Source: an uncultured Flavobacteriaceae bacterium (GTDB lineage: Bacteria > Bacteroidota > Bacteroidia > Flavobacteriales > Flavobacteriaceae). From it: 64,000 nucleotides of DNA. A program made the translations under genes and the position numbers. Below the pieces are notes generated by a model. It saw only the letters and a program-made list of their open reading frames with translations, made no database searches and was not told the DNA's origin. The stretch lies in assembly GCA_943789365.1 (NCBI GenBank), contig CALSTV010000001.1:2170001-2234000 (forward strand). The letters are read 5' to 3'. Below are positions 39,572 to 47,781 of this stretch, piece by piece (position 1 is the first letter of the stretch; each line of letters begins with the position of its first letter).

Positions 39572-39602
39572 TTGACGGAATCATAAAAGGGGTGTATATT
39601 TG
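39572..39602 (+). promoter_or_regulatory. Promoter of tRNA-Ser
   Basis: TTG at 39572-39574 and TATATTTG at 39595-39602 are separated by 20 bp, about 35 bp before the tRNA. Confidence 0.7.
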
Positions 39603-39637
39603 CATCCGCATTCAGGGAATACCTGATGAGGCACTCA

Positions 39638-39722
39638 GGAGAATTGGCAGAGTGGTCGAATGCGGCAGTCTTGAAAACTGTTGAGGGTCACACCTCCGGG
39701 GGTTCGAATCCCTCATTCTCCG
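39638..39722 (+). tRNA. tRNA-Ser (TGA)
   Basis: An 85-nt class II tRNA. The 7-bp acceptor stem pairs GGAGAAT with ATTCTCC, the anticodon loop contains TGA between CTT and AAAC, there is a long variable arm as in Ser tRNAs, and the T-loop reads GGTTCGAATCCC. No CCA is encoded. It is followed by a terminator and then the repeat array. Confidence 0.95.
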
Positions 39723-39727
39723 CAAAA

Positions 39728-39759
39728 AGAAACCCATAACGTTTGTTATGGGTTTTTTT
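39728..39759 (+). terminator. Terminator of tRNA-Ser
   Basis: AACCCATAAC and GTTATGGGTT form a perfect 10-bp stem with a GTTT loop and seven Ts. Confidence 0.9.
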
Positions 39760-39771
39760 ATACCCAAAACC

Positions 39772-40420
39772 CCCAAGCTTGCTTGAAGGGGTTTTGGGTA
39801 TAAAAAAACACAACAACTTCGCCAGCAATTGTGGGTTTCTATGCTTGCCAAGGATTCTCTTTTAGGGATGCACGACCGTAGGGAGTGAATCCCGTCTTAG
39901 TTCTCCCAAGCTTGCTTGAAGGGGTTTTGGGTATAAAAAAACACAAAAACTTCGCCAGCAATTGTGGGTTTCTATGCTTGCCCAGGATACCCTCTAGGGA
40001 TGCACGACCGTAGGGAGTGAATCCCGTCTTAGTTCTCCCAAGCTTGCTTGAAGGGGTTTTGGGTATAAAAAAACACAACAACTTCGCTAGAAGTTGTGGG
40101 TTTCTATGCTTGCCAAGGATTCTCTTTTAGGGATGCACGACCGTAGGGAGTGAATCCCGTCTTAGTTCTCCCAAGCTTGCTTGAAGGGGTTTTGGGTATA
40201 AAAAAACACAACAACTTCGCCAGCAATTGTGGGTTTCTATGCTTGCCAAGGATTCTCTTTTAGGGATGCACGACCGTAGGGAGTGAATCCCGTCTTAGTT
40301 CTCCCAAGCTTGCTTGAAGGGGTTTTGGGTATAAAAAAACACAACAACTTCGCCAGCAATTGTGGGTTTCTATGCTTGCCCAGGATACCCTCTAGGGATG
40401 CACGACCGTAGGGAGTGAAT
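39772..40420. repeat. Tandem array of five 133-bp repeats after tRNA-Ser
   Basis: The start CCCAAGCTTGCTTGAAGG recurs at 39772, 39905, 40037, 40170 and 40303, a period of 132-133 bp. Each unit has GGGGTTTTGGGTATA, an A7 run, a stem around TTCGCCAGC, GGGTTTCTATGCTTGCC and GGGAGTGAATCCCGTC. Units 2 and 5 share CCCAGGATACCCTCTAGG where the others have CCAAGGATTCTCTTTTAGG. The third unit has a perfect stem (ACAACTTC/GAAGTTGT). The first unit is preceded by the inverse of its own GGGGTTTTGGGTATA, making a perfect 15-bp inverted repeat (39759-39773/39788-39802). The fifth unit is cut at GGGAGTGAAT. No spacers are present, so this is not CRISPR. ORFs predicted inside it are artefacts. Confidence 0.9.
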
Positions 40421-40754
40421 TATTCGTTTTAAAACACATTTATTTACCTAGTTAATTTTTTTGCGGGAAACTTAAGTTTGTATTGGCTATGTTTTATATC
40501 TTTATAAGAAAATGGATAAAGAACATTAAAACTTGTTTTATCCCGTAGCAGCATCCCATAAACAACACTTTTTGTGTGGATATAACGAGTTGTGTTTCAT
40601 ACTGAAAAACCACCACACAGTCAAGCACATTTCATTTTTTTTCGTACCTCAAAAAATAAAAAGAGCTTGCCTTTTCCTACCACCACCCGAATTGGAAATC
40701 ACGAAATATTTATTATATTTGTCCAATACTGACAAGTCTAAATATTCAAGTCAA
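40421..40754. other. Left end of the restriction-modification island
   Basis: About 330 bp of AT-rich non-coding DNA between the truncated fifth repeat and the HTH gene. Apart from the promoter near its right end I see no gene, integrase or tRNA fragment. Confidence 0.5.
40692..40721 (+). promoter_or_regulatory. Promoter of the island operon
   Basis: TTG at 40692-40694 and TATATTTG at 40714-40721 are separated by exactly 19 bp, 33 bp before the HTH gene start. It matches the host's consensus, so the island should be transcribed in this host. Confidence 0.7.
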
Positions 40755-41094
40755 ATGAAACAATCTTTCGGAGAATACATCAGACATTTACGGACAAAAA
40801 ATGAACTTACTTTAACCCAACTCGGAGCAAAAACTTGATTTGGATTCTGCAAATTTGAGTAAAATTGAAAACCGGAAAAAGAGATTTTGACGAAAAACGT
40901 TTAACTCTACTCGCCCAAGTTTTTGATTTGAATTTAGAAGAATTGAAAACAGAATTTTTTAGTGACCACCTATTTTTTTTTTGCAAAAAAAACTTTATGA
41001 AAGTAGTTCATCAACAGACGCACTATTTGTTGCAGAGAAAAAAGTTAAATATCTACGTCAGATTAATGCTAAACAAGAAAGTCTTAAACTTTAA
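40755..41094 (+). pseudogene. HTH (XRE) controller-like protein, frame broken by four extra bases
   Basis: The first frame reads MKQSFGEYIRHLRTKNELTL then stops. Removing an A near 40831, a C near 40876, a T in the run near 40978 and an A in the run near 40990 gives one frame of 111 residues ending in KQESLKL. The restored HTH is QLGAKLDLDSANLSKIENGK followed by LLAQVFDLNLEELK, an XRE domain. Such proteins often sit directly before restriction-modification genes and control them. The methyltransferase starts 3 bp after its stop. The restored sequence has no substitution stops, so either decay is very recent or the bases are sequence errors. Confidence 0.75.
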
Positions 41095-41097
41095 AAT

Positions 41098-42015
41098 ATG
41101 CCAAACAGTTTAAACAAATACTTAAACAAAGTAATTCAAGGCGATTGCCTTGAAGAAATGAAGGGAATTCCAAGTAAAAGTATAGATATGATTTTATGCG
41201 ATTTACCATATGGAACAACTCAAAATAAATGGGATTCGGTTATCGACCTCGATAAACTTTGGACTGAATATTACCGAATTATCAAAGATAACGGAGCAAT
41301 TGTCCTTACATCTCAGGGCGTTTTTTACAGCAAAACTAATATTGAGTAACGAAAAGCATTTTAAAATATAAAATCGTTTGGATAAAATCAAAAGCAACAA
41401 ATTTCTTGAATGCTAAAAAACAACCTTTAAGAAAACACGAGGATATTTGCGTTTTTTATAAAAAACAACCAAACTACAATCCTCAAATGACAGAAGGTGA
41501 AGCATATGACAAAGGATTTAGAAAAGACCAATTAAACAGGTAGTTATGGTGACTTCAAATCAAATCACGTAAAAAGCAATGGAAATAGATATCCAACAGA
41601 TGTGATTGCATATGAAGAGCAATCTATTGAAGATTTTGTTTATGTTAAAACGGCAGAATCAGAAGGGACTGTTTATCATCCAACTCAAAAACCTATTGAA
41701 TTAGGTAGATATTTGATTAAAACTTTCACAAAACCAGGAGATGTAGTTCTTGATAATGCTTGTGGAAGTGGTAGTTTTTTACTTTCTGCTATTTTGGAAA
41801 ATAGACAATTTATTGGTATCGAAAAAAATGAAGATGTTTTATTACATAAAGTTGATGAAGTAGATTACATTCAAGTATGTACAAATAGAATACAAGAAAC
41901 TTTAAAAAGGAAAGAAGTAGAAGAATCTACTTTACGTCTATTTAATGAACCAATAGCAAAATATCATACTTTAAACTATAACACCAAAGTTCTCAATGGC
42001 GAAAGTTACGTATAA
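41098..42015 (+). pseudogene. Beta-class DNA methyltransferase (N6-adenine/N4-cytosine), frame broken by three extra bases
   Basis: Removing one T from the run 41321-41326, one A from 41363-41366 and one G at 41539-41540 gives a 304-residue protein. It starts with VIQGDCLEEM and Asp35-Leu-Pro-Tyr (MTase motif IV, normally DPPY), and ends with motif I DNACGSGSFLLSAI after HPTQKPIELGRYLI. This motif order (IV before I) marks the beta class. It would methylate DNA to protect it from the partner nuclease. Note DLPY instead of DPPY; D/N/S-x-P-Y variants exist. The next gene starts 20 bp before its stop, showing translational coupling. Confidence 0.8.
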
Positions 42016-44756
42016 TGAAAGAAGTTGGGCTATTGATGTAATTAGTTCAATAGAAGTATTCTTGGCAAATAAGAGTTGGCATTTTAAAGGAGCTGGTGGA
42101 GAAAGTACAATAAGCAATAACAAGAAAAGTCTATTTCCTGATGTATTATTATTTAAAGACCTTACTAAAGATATAATTGTACAGGGTTGGGAATTAAAAA
42201 TGCCTGATACTCAAATTAATGATGCAGAATTAATAAGCAATGCAATTAAAAAGGCAAAAATATTAAAAAGAGATAGTTTTCCTTTTATGGAATGTAAAAA
42301 GTGCTGTTTTATATATAAGGAATGGCGAAACTTTTGAACTTCACAAAAGTTGGAATGATATAAATATTAATTCTCGACTTGAAGTAAAGCCTAAAAGAAC
42401 AACTCTGGAAAGATTTATTGTTTGAGATTCTTGCTGACTTAAATAGTTTTTTTGAATCTGGAGAGATTACAGAAGTCACCTCACAAGAAATATTATCTAT
42501 TGATGAAGTAATTGATGTTGTATTAGAAAACACCAATAATACAGCAGAAACACTAAAAGCTAAAGCGAGAACTACTCGCCAATTAGATGCAGAAATCAAT
42601 CTTTGGTGGAATTCGTCTTCAAATGAATATGGGATACGCTTCAAATAAAACCGAACACAAACTACCTACTTTGTCGATGGTAGTTTTGACAGATTGGGTA
42701 TTCAAAATAATTTTCGCTCATATTTTAAAGAAGCATTTTAACGAAGCAAAAGAAATTGAGAATATTGAAAGGTCAACTTCTATTGCTGATGCAATGGAAA
42801 TTCTAACGTCTATTTCTCAAAAATGTAATTTCTGGAATATTTTCAGTCCAAACCTTGGTCAGCAATATATTTCGGTAACAGCTTGGAGCGAATTGACAGA
42901 ATTAAATCAATTCCTTTCAACTGTAAATATTGAGGCTATTGAAATTGAAATTCTTCATCAATTACTTCAAAGTACTATTGCAACTGCTAAAAGAAAGGTA
43001 GCAGGTCAATTTTCGACACCTAAAAAATTAGCGGATTTATTAACTCGCCTAACCATTGATGACAAAACAAAAATAGTAATTGACCCTTGTTGCGGAACAG
43101 GTACAATTATCAAACAAGCTTACGAATTAAAAGAAGAATATGAAATAAATTCGGATGCTATTCTTGATAGTATTTGGGCTTCCGACAAACATTCTTTTCC
43201 AATTCAACTTTCGACATTGTCAATGTCTAAACCATCAAATATTGGAAGAATAATCAATGTTTTTGGCTCTGATGTAATTGAACTAAATCAAGGAGACACA
43301 ATAGAATTTCGAAATCCAAATAATGGAGAAATAGTAGAGAAAGAATTCCCCACAGTGGATTATGTTGTTTCTAATTTACCATTCATTAAGAGCAAGGAAA
43401 TGAAAGTTTTGAATCCACACATAGTGGACATTAACGAATGGATAAAAGAAGAAACAGAGACAACAGAATCATTAAGTGGTAAAAGCGATATTTTCGCATA
43501 CATCCCTTTTTATCTTCATCAATTCTTATCCGAGAATGGTAAAATTGGTCTTATTTTATCGAATGCTTGGATGGGAACAGATTATGGAGAAATATTTTTA
43601 GAACTTTTTCAAAAATTCTTCAAAGTAGAATTAGTAGTAATCTCTGGTAAAGGGAAATGGTTTGATAATGCAGATGTTGTAACAACAATATTAGTTGCGT
43701 CAAAAAAAGACCCACAAATACTCACCTCAAATGATAGTGAAATCTCATTTTGCACTTTAAATGAAGAGTTAGAAGAAATTGATGATATTAGGACATTGAG
43801 CGATAATATAATTGTCAATACAGAATCTGAAAATCTAACTATCAATAGATATTCTCTGACACAAATAAATTCTTTTGAGTCTTTTGGTATTCCTTGGTCA
43901 GGTTATTTTTTCTAATCTAAGTTGGGTCACAAATGTTAGAGACAGATTTGTCAATACAAGCAATATTTTCCATTTCACACGAGGAGAAAGACGTGGGTGG
44001 AATCCTATGTTTTATCCTGCTTCAGGACATAATATCGAGCAAGAATATATTAAAACCAGTCCTTAAACATTTGAGAGACACTTCAAAATTTAGAATGCAT
44101 ATCAAATGCTGAGGCATTTTGTTGTTCACTAAGTATTGAAGAACTTGAAAATTCAGGTCACAATGGGGCTATTGCTTGGATTAGGTCATTTGAAAACCAA
44201 CGAAATGGGACTAATAGACCTTTACCTGAAGTTTTGGCAAAACCAAATATGCATTGGTATGAAATGTCAACCGAAAATATGGCTGACTTTGTAGCTAATG
44301 TAAATTATGACAAGAGCTTGTTTATTGCAAAATTTGAAAATCGTTCATTTATAGACCAAAGAATGATAGGATTTTCAGTAAAAGACGAGTATCAACAAGA
44401 AAACAAAACATTATACTTGGCTCTTCTAAATAGTACTGTAAGTCTATTTTTGATTGAAAGTTTTGGATTTGGTCGAGGTTTAGGAGCATTAGATTTAAGA
44501 GCGACTAAAATTTGAAAGAGATTTTAAAATTTTGAACCCAAACATTTTGACAGATGAACAAAAGTTACAAATTGTTGAATTGTTTAGACCTATGATGCAA
44601 AGAAACAGACTGCCACTTGAACAGGAATTAGAATCAGCAGACAGAATCGCTTTTGAAAATGCTTTAATGGGAATATATGGTATTTCAGAATATTATGAAC
44701 CTATTAAAAATTCTTTAAAGCAACTTTATCGAATTCGATTTGCGGTAAAAGACTAG
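41996..44756 (+). pseudogene. PD-(D/E)XK nuclease fused to gamma-class N6 DNA methyltransferase, frame broken by seven extra bases
   Basis: Seven single-base insertions (near 42279, 42403, 42632, 43906, 44054, 44089 and 44510) split this gene. Removing them gives exactly 918 codons. The N-terminus has Asp49 in FPDVLLF and Glu66/Lys68 in GWELKMP, a PD-(D/E)XK nuclease pattern. The middle has methyltransferase motif I DPCCGTGTII and motif IV SNLPF, in gamma-class order, followed by GKIGLILSNAWMG. The last 300 residues (DFVANVNYDKSLFIAKF, NPNILTDEQKL) probably choose the target. This is a type IIG-like single-chain restriction-modification enzyme by pattern; it was not compared with REBASE. A small RAMA-domain gene follows after 3 bp. 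Confidence 0.75.
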
Positions 44757-44759
44757 AAT

Positions 44760-45065
44760 ATGGCTTACAAAGAAATACCAGACATAACTTTAAAAATGAT
44801 AATAAACGCTGGAATTATTAAAATCGGAACTAAAGTTTATTCATCGCCAAACAATGAAATAATCGGCACTCTCGATAAAGAAGGTGCTATAACACTTGAA
44901 ATCGAAAATGAAATGAAAACTTTTCCTTTTCCCAGTGGAGCTGGAAGGGCAATAACGAAAACCAGTATAAACGGATGGAAATATTGGAGAATTTTAGAAA
45001 ATGGAATTTATAATGAATTGAGTTATTATAAGGAAAAATATAAACAGACTGAAAGCCAACGCTAA
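44760..45065 (+). CDS. RAMA-domain small protein
   Basis: A 101-residue intact protein, the only unbroken gene of the island. It has the RAMA (restriction enzyme and adenine methylase associated) pattern: LKMIINAGIIKIGTKVYS, a strand with GTLDKEGAITLE, and PSGAGRAITKTSINGWKYW. RAMA domains are usually the C-terminal part of methyltransferases and are thought to recognise modified or target DNA. Here the domain is a separate polypeptide starting 3 bp after the nuclease-methyltransferase gene, so it may act with it in trans. Confidence 0.75.
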   Translation: MAYKEIPDITLKMIINAGIIKIGTKVYSSPNNEIIGTLDKEGAITLEIENEMKTFPFPSGAGRAITKTSINGWKYWRILENGIYNELSYYKEKYKQTESQR

Positions 45066-45182
45066 AAGCCATACACATTTGCAATTCGCTTCAGCCATAC
45101 ACACAAGCCAAAAATTGCAAAAGAGTATGTCTTTGCCAACGCTAGCAACTTTGAACGGAAAAAAGTACGAAAACACAACAAC

Positions 45183-45290
45183 GTATATAAAAAATAGCGG
45201 TTTTAGTGCTTAAAACGAAGATAAATATTAAAATAAAGGTCATGCTAAACTGAAAATTTAGTGCGTTAAAATCCGCTACTTTTCATATAC
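45183..45290. repeat. Imperfect inverted repeat at the right end of the island
   Basis: GTATATAAAAAATAGCGG (45183-45200) is matched in inverse at 45273-45290 with 16 of 18 bases equal. The 72-bp interior is non-coding. This could be a transposon-like end pair, a terminator-like structure or a recombination site. The surrounding 45066-45300 is otherwise empty. Confidence 0.6.
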
Positions 45291-45300
45291 AAGACCGTTC

Positions 45301-45367
45301 CCCAAGCTTGCTTGAAGGGGTTTTGGGGATAAAAAACACAACGACTTCGCCAGCAATTGTGGGTTTC
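45301..45367. repeat. Partial sixth copy of the 133-bp repeat, right of the island
   Basis: The first ~67 bp of the repeat unit recurs here (CCCAAGCTTGCTTGAAGG onward to GTGGGTTTC) with a few changes, such as GGGGATAAAAAAC for GGGTATAAAAAAAC. The left array stops at GGGAGTGAAT and this copy resumes at CCCAAGC, so the island lies between two parts of a former continuous array. Confidence 0.8.
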
Positions 45368-45403
45368 GATACTCGGTCGGGGTAAATTACATAAAGATAT
45401 AAC

Positions 45404-45733
45404 TTAAGTTAAGTCCTCGGTACTTGCAATAGGAGCATTTAACTTCACGGAGGCGATTCCATTGTCTCTTGCAGCTATGCTTTCGTACAATTCACTAATG
45501 CCAATAGGTTCTCCATTACCAGCTTTAAGAAAAAAATAGGGTTTTCCATTAGATGAAGTTTTTCTGTCGTATTTAGTGTCGTCTTGTGAATTTGTTCTTA
45601 CAGATGCAATACCATTCTGGCAAGAGGCTTTTGTGGTATAACCTTCACTTGTCAGAATTATTTCTCTGTTGTTTGCTTTTAAATTGAATTGAAATTCACC
45701 GTTTGTTCTTTTTTTGATTTGAAATTTTCCCAT
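45404..45733 (-). CDS. YegP family (DUF1508) protein
   Basis: A 109-residue soluble protein made of two similar ~50-residue repeats, each with a K/RxNGxxxFxLKAxNxExI pattern (first: NGEFQFNLKANNREIILTS; second: NGKPYFFLKAGNGEPIGIS), followed by AxxNGIASV. This is the DUF1508/YegP fold. The start is the ATG at 45733, just inside a GTG. Function is unknown, though E. coli homologues are stress-linked. The promoter contains a palindrome, indicating regulation. Confidence 0.9.
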   Translation of the reverse strand: MGKFQIKKRTNGEFQFNLKANNREIILTSEGYTTKASCQNGIASVRTNSQDDTKYDRKTSSNGKPYFFLKAGNGEPIGISELYESIAARDNGIASVKLNAPIASTEDLT

Positions 45734-45762
45734 CACAGTCGTACTTAATTGTTAATATTAAT

Positions 45763-45794
45763 CAAAATTAGCAGGTCAAATAATCTTTGACCAA
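45763..45794 (-). promoter_or_regulatory. Promoter with palindromic operator before the YegP-like gene
   Basis: On the minus strand TAATTTTG (45763-45770) and TTG (45792-45794) are 21 bp apart. Between them lies GGTCAAA-TAATC-TTTGACC (45774-45792), a perfect 7-bp dyad with 5-nt spacer, ideally placed to block RNA polymerase when bound by a dimeric repressor. Confidence 0.55.
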
Positions 45795-46063
45795 TATTTA
45801 TTGTATGCTAAATTATACTTTGTTAATATACTGCCATGCTGTTATTAAATAAGTGGTAGCTACACACCAGCTTAACCCGTTATATTCAAGGTTTTTGAAT
45901 TTGTCTATTGTAAAAACTGTATTTGAGTCAGACTAAATGATAGGTAGAAATACAGGTAATTGAGATGGGGAAGGGGAGGAATTTCAGTGTCCTTGCGATT
46001 CATTGAGTTGTACTGGAAATTTACAACTTTAGTGATTGTGATTGGGAAGCTTATAAAATGCAT
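45795..46063. other. Intergenic region before the tRNA pair
   Basis: About 270 bp with no gene or repeat that I can support. Confidence 0.4.
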
Positions 46064-46099
46064 AAAAAAAGCCTTCTAATCAAAAGATTAGAAGGCTTT
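46064..46099 (-). terminator. Terminator after the tRNA-Gly/tRNA-Leu pair
   Basis: AAAGCCTTCTAATC and GATTAGAAGGCTTT form a perfect 14-bp stem with loop AAAA; on the minus strand a run of seven Ts follows. Confidence 0.9.
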
Positions 46100-46101
46100 A
46101 G

Positions 46102-46187
46102 TACTCGAGATGGGACTTGAACCCATACGGACCTTACAGTCCACTGGATTTTAAGTCCAGCGTGTCTACCAATTCCACCACTCGAGC
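46102..46187 (-). tRNA. tRNA-Leu (TAA)
   Basis: An 86-nt class II tRNA: acceptor GCTCGAG with CTCGAGT, anticodon loop ACTTAAAAT with TAA, long variable arm, T-loop GGTTCAAGTCCC. Confidence 0.95.
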
Positions 46188-46212
46188 TTGGAATTTTGTA
46201 TATGTGATTTAG

Positions 46213-46284
46213 AGCGAAAGACGAGATTTGAACTCGCGACCCCCACCTTGGCAAGGTGATGCTCTACCCCTGAGCTACTTTCGC
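46213..46284 (-). tRNA. tRNA-Gly (GCC)
   Basis: A 72-nt tRNA: acceptor GCGAAAG with CTTTCGC, D-arm AGCTCAGGGGTAGAGC, anticodon loop CTTGCCAAG (GCC), T-loop AGTTCAAATCT. It is upstream of tRNA-Leu in the same transcript. Confidence 0.95.
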
Positions 46285-46331
46285 AGTCTTAATTTTAATG
46301 AACGTTGCATTTCGTTTCCCAAATGCGAGTG

Positions 46332-46339
46332 CAAATATA
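46332..46339 (-). promoter_or_regulatory. -7 box for the tRNA-Gly/tRNA-Leu operon
   Basis: The minus strand reads TATATTTG about 48 bp before tRNA-Gly. I do not find a TTG at the expected distance. Confidence 0.4.
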
Positions 46340-46553
46340 CACGTTATTTGAATAAATAAAAGCTTTTTTTTGTTTTTTTGTGCTTGTTTTTTTTGTGGGT
46401 TGGTTTTCAGTGGTTTCAATACCTGCGGCAAAGCTGCTGTACTTAAAAAAGTTTTAGGTTTCACGCTGTCGTATACTAACTGCACGCCCTAGAAGAAAAA
46501 GCACAAGAGAAGTTTCAAGTTTTAAGTCAGCGTTTTAAAATAAACAATTGCTT

Positions 46554-46769
46554 CACCAAATAACCAAACAACCCCACAACCCCACAACCCCACAACCACA
46601 TAACCAAACAACCAAACAACCCCACAACCACATAACCAAACAACCAAACAACCAAACAACCAAACAACCAAACAACCAAACAACCACATAACCAGACAAC
46701 CCCACAACCAAACAACCCCACAACCACATCACCCCACAACCACATCACCCCACGACCCCACAACCCCAT
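46554..46769. repeat. Octanucleotide tandem repeat array, about 27 units
   Basis: Twenty-seven consecutive 8-bp units without indels, mostly AACCAAAC, AACCCCAC or AACCACAT with rarer variants (AACCAGAC, CACCCCAC, GACCCCAC). Six AACCAAAC units are adjacent. On the minus strand the AACCCCAC units give G4 runs at 8-bp spacing. The array lies 40 bp upstream of the ctaB promoter. The rest of 46285-46858 shows no gene. Long minus-strand ORFs in the array are artefacts of the repeat. Confidence 0.95.
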
Positions 46770-46809
46770 CACCGTTTCATCCAAGAAAAACATTTCAACT
46801 CCAATATGC

Positions 46810-46839
46810 TTGTCAATACATAATAAAGAAATATATTTG
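46810..46839 (+). promoter_or_regulatory. Promoter of the ctaB operon
   Basis: TTG at 46810-46812 and TATATTTG at 46832-46839 are separated by exactly 19 bp, with the ATG 20 bp downstream of the -7 box. Confidence 0.75.
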
Positions 46840-46858
46840 CAAAAATTTTTAGCGTACG

Positions 46859-47764
46859 ATGAGTTCAGCGGTTGACGGAATAAAAGAAAAACAAGAAGTA
46901 TTTACTTTAGTAGATGATTTTAAGCAGCTTACCAAAGTAGGTTTGTCTATGAGTGTGGTGTTTTCTTCTGTTGCCGGATATTTGTTAGGAGCTGAAGAAA
47001 TTTCAATTACTACCTTGTTATTATTGTCCTTAGGTGGGTATTTGATGGTTGGAGCCTCCAACGCTTTCAATCAAATCGTAGAAAAGGAAACTGACGGGTT
47101 GATGAAGCGTACAAAAAACCGTCCCCTTCCAACAGGAAGAATGTCGGTAGCTACTGCTTTAAGTATTGCTATACTATTTACAATAGCCGGAATTGGAATT
47201 TTGTATTCTATAAATCCTAAAAGTGCATTTTTTGGTGCAATTTCAATATTCTTGTATACGAGTGTGTATACACCTTTAAAACCAGTAACACCTTTATGTG
47301 TGTTTGTAGGTGCTTTTCCAGGAGCTATCCCGTTTATGTTGGGTTGGGTAGCAGCTACGAACGAGTTTGGTATAGAAGCAGGTTTTCTGTTTTTAATTCA
47401 GTTCTTTTGGCAATTTCCTCATTTTTGGGCCATCGGTTGGTTGCAAGACAAGGAATATAAAAAGGCTGGATTTAATATGTTACCAATGGGTAAGAAAGAT
47501 ACAGCTGCTGTAAGACAAATAATACTGTATACCGTATTGATGATTTTGGTGTCTATAGCTCCAGTACTAAAGCTAACGGGAAGTTTTTATATCTACCCTG
47601 CTACGGCCCTGTTGATATTTCTATTGGGGACAAGCATGCTTTATTATGCAGTGAAATTATTAAAAGACCATAGAAGAAAGATTGCCCGCAAATTGATGTT
47701 GGCAAGCGTACTGTATATTACAGTGGTGCAAGTGATCTATGTAGTAGATAAATTTTTACATTAA
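46859..47764 (+). CDS. ctaB: Protoheme IX farnesyltransferase (heme O synthase)
   Basis: A 301-residue UbiA-type membrane prenyltransferase that adds a farnesyl group to heme b, giving heme O for cytochrome oxidase. About nine hydrophobic segments are visible. The polyprenyl diphosphate motif is NQIVEKETDGLMKRTKNRPL, and the second conserved segment YTPLKPVTPLCVFVGAFPGA is intact. It starts a run of oxidase assembly genes; subunit III follows after 17 bp. Confidence 0.95.
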   Translation: MSSAVDGIKEKQEVFTLVDDFKQLTKVGLSMSVVFSSVAGYLLGAEEISITTLLLLSLGGYLMVGASNAFNQIVEKETDGLMKRTKNRPLPTGRMSVATALSIAILFTIAGIGILYSINPKSAFFGAISIFLYTSVYTPLKPVTPLCVFVGAFPGAIPFMLGWVAATNEFGIEAGFLFLIQFFWQFPHFWAIGWLQDKEYKKAGFNMLPMGKKDTAAVRQIILYTVLMILVSIAPVLKLTGSFYIYPATALLIFLLGTSMLYYAVKLLKDHRRKIARKLMLASVLYITVVQVIYVVDKFLH

Positions 47765-47781
47765 CAGACAATTCAGTACAG

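Noticed and set aside
39275-39586. 103-codon plus ORF antisense to the TauE-type permease
   Set aside because: Most of it lies opposite a well-supported membrane protein gene; the remaining part has no motif.
39612-40081. Minus-strand ORFs over tRNA-Ser and the repeats
   Set aside because: They translate the tRNA and the repeat units; the repeated peptide follows from the DNA repeat and has no start context.
39772-40420. Repeat array resembling a CRISPR locus
   Set aside because: The 133-bp units are directly adjacent with no unique spacers, and no cas genes are near.
40755-44756. Programmed frameshifting as explanation for broken island genes
   Set aside because: Fourteen sites without a common slippery motif or downstream structure make programmed shifts implausible.
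40421-45300. Integrase-carrying mobile element at tRNA-Ser
   Set aside because: No recombinase or transposase gene is present and the tRNA 3' end is not duplicated on the right side.
46522-46793. Trp/Gly/Val/Leu-rich ORFs on the minus strand
   Set aside because: They are products of the octanucleotide repeat; composition and repetition are explained by the DNA alone.
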